Positions 1-5,061 of a stretch of DNA of 5,061 nucleotides are shown piece by piece; the first letter of the stretch is position 1; the number at the start of each line of letters is the position of its first letter. Both the position numbers and the translations under genes were made by a program. Origin of the DNA: Caldifarciminota bacterium (GTDB lineage: Bacteria > Hydrothermota > Hydrothermia > LBFQ01 > DSFT01); NCBI GenBank assembly GCA_015494735.1, contig WGAQ01000017.1, positions 1-5,061 of the forward strand. The letters are read 5' to 3'. Below the pieces are notes generated by a model. That model had not been told where the DNA came from. It searched no databases and saw nothing but the letters and a program-made list of their open reading frames with translations.

Positions 1-1115
1 CTCTTCAGGACCTTTCCCCTTGCTTCCACCGTCTTTACCCTCTCGTAAAACATCCTGTAAAAGGCGGTAATATTATAACTCTTTTCCTCTATCTTGTCAA
101 TATGCCTGCCTTCCCGCATGTAATCGGCAGGGTCGAGACCCCTATCCAGAAGTACGATATAGACAGTGAATCCCAGCGACACAGCCACATTCATCGCCCT
201 GTGGGCCGCCTTCAGTCCGGCATTGTCAGAATCGTAAAGGATATAGAGGGTATCCGCAATCCTCTTCAATCTCCTGAGAGCCTCGGGAGTGATGGCAGTT
301 CCCAGACTCGCCACCGCATTCTCATATCCCATCTGATGCATACCTATAACATCCATCTGCCCCTCCACGAGGATGGCACTCCTCTTCCTGACTATCGTGC
401 GCCTCGCCAGATTGAATCCGAACAGGACTTCTCCCTTCTTGAATATGGGGGAATCCGGCGAATTCAGATACTTGGGCTCTCCCCCCTCCAGAACCCTTCC
501 GGAAAAACCCAGGACGAAACGGCCATCGTGGGAAAAGACGGGAAACATGATTCTACCCCTGAAGAAATCCAAAAAATGCCCGTCTTCCGTTCGCCGTGTG
601 AGACCCAGTTGAATCAGTCTGTCCATACCCACCCCTTTATTGAGGAGGTACCTGGTGAGGGCATCCCTGTCCGCCGGAGCATACCCAATCTGGAAGCGCA
701 GTATGAACTCGTCCTTCACTCCCCTGCTGTGCAGGTAATTTATCGCAGGGGGATGAGATTTAAGGTGCTCCACGAAGAAGTTATGGGCCATGTCCATTAT
801 CTCGTAAAGGTCTCCCGACTTCTTATCCCTCTTTTTCTCCCACTCGAAGGGTATATTGAATTTGCGGGCCAGGTACTCCACCGCCTCCCTGAAACTCAAC
901 CCCTCCGTTTCCATCACGAAGGTTATGGCATTCCCGCTCGCCCCGCATCCAAAGCAGTGATACACCCCCAGGTCGGGACTCACGTAAAAGGATGGAGTCC
1001 TTTCCCTATGAAAGGGGCACAACCCCCTGTACTGGCTCCCCACCCTCTTAAGCTCCACCTTCTCGGAGATTAATTCGACTATATCCACCTGCCTGAGCAG
1101 GTCATCGACGGTCAT
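1..1115 (-). CDS. dnaG: DNA primase DnaG, N-terminal 371 residues (cut by left edge)
   Basis: DnaG makes the RNA primers for Okazaki fragments and for replication start, working with the replicative helicase. Translating the minus strand from the ATG at 1113-1115 gives an unbroken frame to the window edge. The zinc-binding (CHC2) domain comes first, with C33, H36, C54 and C57 in the order CPFH then CFGC. The catalytic core follows, with the family signature PKYLNSPDSPIF at about 214-225. The TOPRIM fold begins at VEGQMD (E251, D255), continues through ASLGTAIT (269-276) to the acidic pair in DSDNAG (D295, D297), and ends with DPADY (about 328-332). These acidic residues bind the catalytic metals. 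The C-terminal helicase-binding domain lies beyond the left edge. The chosen ATG is the only plausible start: GAGG touches it directly, too close to act as a normal ribosome-binding site, and a TAAAAT box lies 10 bases upstream. TOPRIM reads EGQMD where many DnaG proteins have EGYMD. Identity is very secure. Confidence 0.97.
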   Translation of the reverse strand, partial: MTVDDLLRQVDIVELISEKVELKRVGSQYRGLCPFHRERTPSFYVSPDLGVYHCFGCGASGNAITFVMETEGLSFREAVEYLARKFNIPFEWEKKRDKKSGDLYEIMDMAHNFFVEHLKSHPPAINYLHSRGVKDEFILRFQIGYAPADRDALTRYLLNKGVGMDRLIQLGLTRRTEDGHFLDFFRGRIMFPVFSHDGRFVLGFSGRVLEGGEPKYLNSPDSPIFKKGEVLFGFNLARRTIVRKRSAILVEGQMDVIGMHQMGYENAVASLGTAITPEALRRLKRIADTLYILYDSDNAGLKAAHRAMNVAVSLGFTVYIVLLDRGLDPADYMREGRHIDKIEEKSYNITAFYRMFYERVKTVEARGKVLK

Positions 1116-1125
1116 CCTCGGGGAA

Positions 1126-1152
1126 ATTTTACAAGATAGAGAACGGGTTAAA
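1126..1152 (-). promoter_or_regulatory. Probable dnaG promoter (leaderless or very short leader)
   Basis: On the minus strand a TAAAAT box at 1126-1131 matches a bacterial -10 element, and TTTAAC at 1147-1152 can serve as the -35, with a 15-base spacer. The -10 box ends 10 bases before the dnaG ATG, so transcription would begin only a few bases before the start codon or on it. The 15-base spacer is shorter than the usual 17, so the -35 assignment is weaker than the -10. The -35 overlaps the -10 of the opposing nurA promoter. This is inferred from sequence only. Confidence 0.5.
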
Positions 1153-1154
1153 AT
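1128..1154 (+). promoter_or_regulatory. Probable nurA promoter (leaderless)
   Basis: On the plus strand TAAAAT at 1149-1154 ends 7 bases before the ATG at 1162, which would place the transcription start at or next to the start codon. TTTACA at 1128-1133 is a possible -35 with a 15-base spacer, and it overlaps the -10 of the dnaG promoter. No Shine-Dalgarno sequence precedes the ATG, which agrees with a leaderless message. Bacteria such as Deinococcus use a TANNNT box at this distance for leaderless genes. Assignment here is by pattern alone. Confidence 0.5.
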
Positions 1155-1161
1155 TGTTCCG

Positions 1162-2238
1162 ATGAATAAGCACCTCGTGAGGTATCTGATGGAGCATCCG
1201 GAGGTCCTGGACATTCCCATAATGGGCAATCTGGAGGAAATTCCGGAAGAAATCGTACTGGATTACTGGCACCCATTCGATGCCCCCCGGTACCATGAAT
1301 TCACGGTGGCAGGGGCGGATGGCTCATACAACCACAGGGAATACGTGGACAGAATCCTCTTCGTTTCCATGGGTCTGGGGATGTTCTTCGATAATCGGGG
1401 CAACGTGGTGGAGGATTTCGAGCCCTTCATACAGGCACCGGAAGTGTCATCCATTTCCACAGGATACAGGGAGGAGTACTTCTCCCTGATTATGACGACC
1501 CTCGAACTGAAGAGTCTCCTGAGAATTGCAAAGAAATACTCCCCGGAACTGATTCTCATAGATGGGAGCCTCAGGAATCTCATAACGCGACATGCCCCCT
1601 CATCCGCGTGGTTCGGAAAGCCCGCGGACGATTCTCCCGGGGATTTCGTCCAGTCCATAAGGAACTTCGATCCTGTGGACAGGGGCCTGGTGGCCAGACG
1701 CATAGCAGGGGACGACCCCGCATCCTTTTCCATGGCCCTCTATATCGAATACCTGACCATTCTGAAAGAACTCTTCACCCTTGAGAATGTCTTCATAGCC
1801 GGGATATCCAAAACCACCACCTCCTACGCGGTGAAGATAATCAGCGAATTGAATGTTCCGGATATAGTCCTGTTCTCCCACATGACGCAGGGAAAGGGTT
1901 ATTCCGCGGGAGAATTCTACATTCTGGAGAAGGACGAGGAGTACAAGTGGTCGTTGCCGGAGGGATTCGATATCCTGAAGAGGATTCCCATATACCACAT
2001 GTACGCCCGGCTCGAGGAAAATCACAGGGTTTATCGCGTCGAGGTCATCGGCCCATCGCAGGATGAGGATATGGAAAGACTCATTACCATGCTCCAGAAC
2101 ATATCCGCCCAGGGGTATCCCCTTCCCCTGAGGATAGCCCATCAGGAAGTCCGGATAACCGGAGAGGATATGGACATCATCGAGCAGATACTTATAGAGA
2201 GGGGCTTTTCCCTTCAGAGGAGCAGAGAAGGTCTGTAA
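1162..2238 (+). CDS. nurA: NurA-domain nuclease
   Basis: NurA proteins are metal-dependent nucleases (5'-3' exonuclease and single-strand endonuclease activity) that work with the HerA hexameric translocase in DNA-end resection for recombinational repair. The 358-residue product has the family landmarks in order. GADGSY near the N-terminus has D53 as the likely first metal ligand. E115 lies in a helix (LELKSLL), and the second aspartate is D134 in LILIDGS. A lysine motif, AGISKTT, carries K217. The late motif YHMYARL...VYRVEV is at 278-295. The C-terminal GYPLPLRIAH at 318-327 ends in a histidine typical of NurA. Length is normal for the family. The ATG is chosen because no other ATG or GTG lies in frame just upstream. 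The gene is divergent from dnaG across 46 bases. herA, the usual partner, is not in the window. The family call rests on motif order; the exact catalytic roles of the named residues are inferred. Confidence 0.88.
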   Translation: MNKHLVRYLMEHPEVLDIPIMGNLEEIPEEIVLDYWHPFDAPRYHEFTVAGADGSYNHREYVDRILFVSMGLGMFFDNRGNVVEDFEPFIQAPEVSSISTGYREEYFSLIMTTLELKSLLRIAKKYSPELILIDGSLRNLITRHAPSSAWFGKPADDSPGDFVQSIRNFDPVDRGLVARRIAGDDPASFSMALYIEYLTILKELFTLENVFIAGISKTTTSYAVKIISELNVPDIVLFSHMTQGKGYSAGEFYILEKDEEYKWSLPEGFDILKRIPIYHMYARLEENHRVYRVEVIGPSQDEDMERLITMLQNISAQGYPLPLRIAHQEVRITGEDMDIIEQILIERGFSLQRSREGL

Positions 2239-2240
2239 TC

Positions 2241-2258
2241 GGGGGGCATTCGCCCCCC
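2241..2258. terminator. GC-rich hairpin between convergent genes
   Basis: A 7-base perfect stem of GGGGGGC against GCCCCCC encloses the four-base loop ATTC. It begins 2 bases after the nurA stop codon and lies 11 bases past the stop of the facing secreted-protein gene, so it can act on transcripts from both sides. Neither strand has a T tract after the stem, so it is not a standard intrinsic terminator. It may work as a U-less terminator or as a 3'-end stabilising structure. Confidence 0.6.
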
Positions 2259-2269
2259 AGGAGCAGTAA

Positions 2270-4480
2270 TTACCTGACTATGGTCTTGAATCTGTTGCCG
2301 TTGAAGTTGATGATGTAAACGCCAGAGCGCAGTGCAGCCGGAACTCTCAACTCTCCATATCCGGAGTTAAGTCTCAGACTCCTGTTCACTATGAGCCTTC
2401 CGTTTATGGCATAGATTCTGATATTCACATCGCCGGGCTCGGAGAGGTTGTACCTGATTACTATCCCATTCCTGTCAACAGAAGCAATTCTGACGAAGGG
2501 TCCGGAGAGGTCTTCCGCGGAGCCGGTCACCTGCTCGAGGTCTGCTGCACTCCTGGGTACCAGGACGTACTGGCCATATCTGGTATAGACATATCCGGTA
2601 ACATTGTAGTAATCTCCAACAGCGGGGGTTCCCCAGTTGAGGGTGTCCACGTAGAAGTACACCCTGTCGTTGCCCTTCTGGGCCTCCACCACGAACCAGG
2701 TGCCGAAGTCGGTCGTGTTGTATCCGGTTATCTGGAGGGTCTCCACCTTGACCAGAACGTGCTCGTATGCCTCAGCAGTATCGGGCTGCTCAGGATAATA
2801 GGTGGAGGTGGAACTGGTATCCACATAACCGGCAGGAATCACTATGGGGTCGGGGATGGTTCCCGTTCCGAGGACATTGACGAGGGTGGTATCGAATACA
2901 TAGAGTTCGGTATTTCCGTAGTACTCAGTTATGAGGGCGGTGATTTCCACGCTGTCGCCCTCATTCAGGAAGGATGGGATTCCCTGGGAGAAGTAGGCAA
3001 CTATGCCATTATAGGGACCATAGGGATTGCCTGCAAGGAATGCATTTCTGGCACCGGAAACACCGAGGCTGGTAATCACACCGGTGACCACAGCAGTATC
3101 GCCCACGAAGACAGTGGAATATGTGGAATCCATGGTCCGCTGTATGGTGTCTATGGTCAGAGCAGGATATACGGGAGCAGGCTCGTAGATAATCTGCACA
3201 TCGGAGGGGGTACGGGCGAGGAGCTTGTACTCTCCATAAGAGTAAATCACCAGTCCGGTAACGCTTATGATGGAGCCGACGGTGAGGGGATCGATGTTAT
3301 CCTTGGAAAGCAGTGCCGTACCGGTGGGATCGGAGAGATAGTAGTAATAGGTTCCCTCGGAATCCACAACAGCACTATCCAGGAAGACCAGCACACCTTC
3401 GTACATCTCGGCAGTATCTACGTTGGTGTTGGAAATCATGGATGCAGTTATGGTGTCCACCACGAAAGTGTTTCCGGAAGAAAGAAGAGATAGATGGCTC
3501 ATGGAATCAACCACCACTTCCGTATATCCGTAAAACTCTGTCACATAACCGCGCAGCAGTACATTATCCCCTATCTGCAGGTCTCCAAATCCGCCCGTCG
3601 TGTCGTTTACATAAACCATAACGCCGGAGAAGGGACCACCATCGGACATTTTGATATGCAGACCCTTGGAAGTCTTTGCACCCTTGGAAACGATGATTCC
3701 GGATGTATACACGGTATCGCCATAATAGGCAGAAGTATCCGTACCGGGGATAACTGTTCCCTGAATATCGGCTATGGTGTGATAGTTGTAATCCAGTTTC
3801 TTGAAGAGAATAACGGTTCCACTGTCGGGAATGTGATTGGCAGGGTCGCCATTGTAAACATATTGTAGATAATAATTGGGCTCCACACCTACAGCAGCAA
3901 GGGAATCCTGAATTCCTATGGTAGCATCGTCATAGTATATCGGAGAATTGTATTGTAATTTAATATCGCCGTTATCATAGAATATAACTTCGAAATTCAT
4001 ATAGACCGTACTACCATACCTGGGCACATTATTATATTGCACGACCGCACAGGCACCCGCATAACCATCGGGACAGGTACTAAAAGATTCAAAGTAAATG
4101 TCATCAGCTCCGGAAGCAGCAGGATTAAGATCATCCCACATCACAGCTATGAATCCGAAAGCATTAGAAGAGGGAAGAGCCGTATTGGTAAGAGTCAGGT
4201 AGTTAGAAACATTTTCCAGCAATACAGTTCCATTGGAGCATATGGATATGGAATCAGTTGTTACATCGTAGAAATTGAAGGTAAATCCAAGACCGTACAG
4301 AGTGGAAGCATTATACCCGGAACACCAGTCATCACCGGCCCCAACAGCAGTTCCGGTAGATGAAATATCGATCCAGTTCATGGTGACCGGGTCCCCATCC
4401 TGATTGGACAGGTATATATACGGGCCATTTCCACCCACATAAAGACCCGCACTCGCAATTAGAAACAACACACTCATCAT
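2270..4480 (-). CDS. Large secreted protein: nidogen-like domain, duplicated OB-fold pairs, T9SS-type C-terminal domain
   Basis: This 736-residue product is probably exported and held at or released from the cell surface. Residues 3-12 are hydrophobic (VLFLIASAG), with possible cleavage after ASA at residue 11. Residues about 20-230 form a beta-rich domain resembling the nidogen-like domain of bacterial surface proteins (ICSNGTVLL, MWDDLNP, YDNGDIKLQY, TIGIQD). It holds all four cysteines (53, 81, 136, 144), which could form disulfides after export. Residues 235-431 and 442-651 are two copies of a unit that looks like two OB folds of the YhcR type, usually found beside secreted nucleases; no nuclease domain is present here. 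Residues about 664-736 resemble a type IX secretion type A sorting domain, with the typical SGVYII and basic ending KTIVR. AAGGAGG lies 3 bases before the first ATG and 6 before the second at 4477, so the second may be used. Molecular role is unknown; adhesion or ligand binding is a guess. Confidence 0.85.
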   Translation of the reverse strand: MMSVLFLIASAGLYVGGNGPYIYLSNQDGDPVTMNWIDISSTGTAVGAGDDWCSGYNASTLYGLGFTFNFYDVTTDSISICSNGTVLLENVSNYLTLTNTALPSSNAFGFIAVMWDDLNPAASGADDIYFESFSTCPDGYAGACAVVQYNNVPRYGSTVYMNFEVIFYDNGDIKLQYNSPIYYDDATIGIQDSLAAVGVEPNYYLQYVYNGDPANHIPDSGTVILFKKLDYNYHTIADIQGTVIPGTDTSAYYGDTVYTSGIIVSKGAKTSKGLHIKMSDGGPFSGVMVYVNDTTGGFGDLQIGDNVLLRGYVTEFYGYTEVVVDSMSHLSLLSSGNTFVVDTITASMISNTNVDTAEMYEGVLVFLDSAVVDSEGTYYYYLSDPTGTALLSKDNIDPLTVGSIISVTGLVIYSYGEYKLLARTPSDVQIIYEPAPVYPALTIDTIQRTMDSTYSTVFVGDTAVVTGVITSLGVSGARNAFLAGNPYGPYNGIVAYFSQGIPSFLNEGDSVEITALITEYYGNTELYVFDTTLVNVLGTGTIPDPIVIPAGYVDTSSTSTYYPEQPDTAEAYEHVLVKVETLQITGYNTTDFGTWFVVEAQKGNDRVYFYVDTLNWGTPAVGDYYNVTGYVYTRYGQYVLVPRSAADLEQVTGSAEDLSGPFVRIASVDRNGIVIRYNLSEPGDVNIRIYAINGRLIVNRSLRLNSGYGELRVPAALRSGVYIINFNGNRFKTIVR
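2273..2491 (-). other. C-terminal sorting domain, T9SS type A-like (part of the secreted protein)
   Basis: Residues about 664-736 read as a small beta-sandwich. An RYNLSEPGDVNIRIYAINGR stretch is followed by LNSGYGELRVP, LRSGVYIINF and a basic end, KTIVR. This order matches the C-terminal domains that direct Bacteroidetes-type proteins through the type IX secretion system. Related domains occur widely in uncultured FCB and WOR-3-like genomes, where presence of the full secretion machine is not always clear. No secretion genes are in this window, so the route is inferred. Confidence 0.72.
2528..3157 (-). repeat. Internal duplication, copy 2 (residues 442-651)
   Basis: Protein-level repeat inside the secreted protein. 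The copy opens with TIDTIQRT, continues with VGDTAVVTGVITSLG and ITEYYGNTEL, then DTAEAYEHVLV, and closes with VGDYYNVTGYVYTRYGQY. Each block has a partner in copy 1 in the same order, with offsets growing from about 206 to 220 residues. The two halves of the unit each look like one OB fold. DNA identity between the copies seems low by eye, so the duplication is old. Confidence 0.72.
3188..3778 (-). repeat. Internal duplication, copy 1 (residues 235-431)
   Basis: Matching blocks are TIADIQGT, YGDTVYTSGIIVSKG, VTEFYGYTEV, DTAEMYEGVLV and VGSIISVTGLVIYSYGEY. The first half (about 235-335) follows the pattern of YhcR-type OB folds: a strand start at TIADIQ, then GDxVxxxGxI, then IGDNVLLRGYVTEFYG. 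The second half (about 338-431) is a shorter version that also ends in a VGSxxxVTGxV strand. Copy 1 is roughly 13 residues shorter than copy 2. Confidence 0.72.
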
Positions 4481-4483
4481 CGA

Positions 4484-4490
4484 CCTCCTT
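4484..4490 (-). promoter_or_regulatory. Strong Shine-Dalgarno for the secreted-protein gene
   Basis: AAGGAGG on the minus strand is a full match to the anti-Shine-Dalgarno core. It ends 3 bases before the ATG at 4480 and 6 before the ATG at 4477, so spacing favours the second ATG as the working start. This contrasts with dnaG and nurA, which have no usable Shine-Dalgarno. Confidence 0.8.
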
Positions 4491-4499
4491 TTCAGACAA

Positions 4500-4505
4500 A
4501 TTTTA
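4500..4505 (-). promoter_or_regulatory. Possible -10 box of the secreted-protein gene
   Basis: TAAAAT on the minus strand is the same hexamer found before dnaG and nurA. It ends 19 bases before the ATG at 4480, which would give a leader of about 12 bases just long enough to carry the AAGGAGG site. No convincing -35 lies at the right distance. Other AT-rich stretches at about 4521-4541 could also serve as the -10. Confidence 0.38.
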
Positions 4506-4546
4506 AACCCGCAGGAAGGGATATAAAGTTTTTATAGTTAAACTTG

Positions 4547-4569
4547 AAAAAAAGCGGGGAGCTCCCCGC
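4547..4569 (-). terminator. Intrinsic terminator of the downstream-ending unknown gene
   Basis: Read on the minus strand, a perfect 16-base palindrome (GCGGGGAGCTCCCCGC, at 4554-4569) is followed by seven T residues at 4547-4553. It starts 10 bases after the stop codon of the gene ending at 4580. Stem plus T tract is the standard rho-independent form on this strand, and it insulates the secreted-protein gene from its upstream neighbour. In the plus direction no T tract follows, so it should work one way only. Confidence 0.9.
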
Positions 4570-4579
4570 AAAAATCAGA

Positions 4580-5061
4580 TTACTTCCCGAAGAATCTGAG
4601 AACGTTGCCCAGCTCCTCGTATATGTACTGGTTGTGAGTGGCAGGGAAGCCGAACGGGTCCGTCTGTCCGTTGTAAAAGTTGACCTGCACGTAGTTGCCC
4701 ATATTATCTCCATAAATCGCCTGAAAGACAGCATTCGCGTATTCGTTCATTCCGTATATCACTGTCTCCAGGTCGCTGCCCGTCCCCTTACCGCTGGACA
4801 TGTACCATTTGATACCGCTGGTCAGTATATTCGAAGCATTATTCTGAATCAATTGCTGGACATCGTTGTCATTCACCCACTCATCTATGACGCCAGACAC
4901 CAGTTCGTTTCTCAGGTCCTTATATACGGGCAACCTGATACCGGCACATATACCGGCACCGCTGTCCACTATGGCCACTATGTACTCGTTGTCCAGAACG
5001 TTGAAGCTGGCACATGCATCCAGTTTGGGCGTGAATGCTGCCGAAAGGGCCGTCATGTACA
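4580..5061 (-). CDS. Unrecognised protein, C-terminal part (5' end beyond right edge)
   Basis: An open frame runs from the right edge to a TAA at 4580-4582 and is followed at once by an intrinsic terminator, so it is a real gene end. The ATG at 5054-5056 could be a start, but only five bases lie upstream and the frame remains open there, so it is more likely internal. The visible 159 residues are soluble in character with no membrane segment. There are two cysteines (in DACAS and GICAG), many Asn, Tyr and Gly, a strand-like EYIVAIVDSGAG segment, a helical middle (DEWVNDNDVQQLI) and an ending in ELGNVLRFFGK. I recognise no family. It lies on the same strand as the secreted protein but is separated from it by a terminator, so the two are probably separate transcription units. 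Confidence 0.75.
   Translation of the reverse strand, partial: YMTALSAAFTPKLDACASFNVLDNEYIVAIVDSGAGICAGIRLPVYKDLRNELVSGVIDEWVNDNDVQQLIQNNASNILTSGIKWYMSSGKGTGSDLETVIYGMNEYANAVFQAIYGDNMGNYVQVNFYNGQTDPFGFPATHNQYIYEELGNVLRFFGK

Noticed and set aside
102..1073. Long plus-strand open frame of 323 codons opposite dnaG
   Set aside because: The minus strand encodes an unmistakable DnaG over the same bases; the plus-strand frame has no family motifs and is a by-product of dnaG codon choice.
1600..2142. Minus-strand open frame of 180 codons opposite nurA
   Set aside because: The nurA motifs lie on the plus strand and the antisense translation shows no domain; it is a shadow.
2759..3493. Gly- and Ile-rich plus-strand frame of 244 codons within the secreted-protein gene
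   Set aside because: Its Gly/Ile/His-rich composition is the antisense of the Thr/Tyr/Val-rich OB folds; no start signal and no recognisable family.
4554..4569. Perfect 16-base palindrome as a possible protein-binding operator
   Set aside because: The adjacent T7 and its position 10 bases past a stop codon make an intrinsic terminator the simpler reading.
4492..4734. Minus-strand frame of 80 codons overlapping the end of the unknown gene
   Set aside because: It crosses the terminator hairpin, lacks a ribosome-binding site and overlaps a longer frame that ends just before that terminator.
4938..4959. Direct repeat of ATACCGGCAC, 12 bases apart
   Set aside because: It encodes the similar peptide pieces GAGI and CAGI inside the unknown gene and has only two copies; chance or local duplication is enough to explain it.

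Overview
The window looks like a piece of a bacterial chromosome, probably from a thermophilic, little-characterised lineage. Three observations support this. First, the primase is a true bacterial DnaG. Second, arginine is written mostly as AGG and isoleucine often as ATA in all the genes, a habit common in thermophiles. Third, a NurA-type nuclease, best known from archaea and thermophilic bacteria, sits beside a large secreted protein whose C-terminus resembles a type IX secretion sorting domain. Candidate phyla near WOR-3/Hydrothermae or other FCB-like lineages would fit, but that placement is inference and only a sequence search could settle it.

Layout: positions 1-1115 (minus strand) hold the first 371 codons of dnaG, cut off by the left edge. 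A 46-base gap with a compact, nearly symmetrical divergent promoter separates it from nurA (1162-2238, plus strand). nurA converges on a large secreted-protein gene (2270-4480, minus strand), with a GC-rich hairpin in the 31-base gap between them. Upstream of that gene lies a 99-base intergenic stretch holding its ribosome-binding site, a probable -10 box, and the intrinsic terminator of the next gene. That last gene (4580 to the right edge, minus strand) is unrecognised and probably lacks its start.

Functionally there are two unrelated blocks. The left block is information processing: primase at the replication fork, and a nuclease whose relatives resect DNA ends together with the HerA translocase (no herA is visible here). 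The right block is cell-surface or secreted. The 736-residue protein has a nidogen-like N-terminal beta domain, two tandem copies of a roughly 200-residue unit that each look like a pair of OB folds, and a C-terminal sorting-type domain. It shows no catalytic domain.

The points most worth a second look are the divergent, apparently leaderless dnaG/nurA promoter, the internal duplication in the secreted protein, the conflict between its ribosome-binding site and its signal peptide, and the low-GC patch over its N-terminal domain. I see no CRISPR array, insertion sequence, tRNA or rRNA, and no clearly new defence or mobile system.
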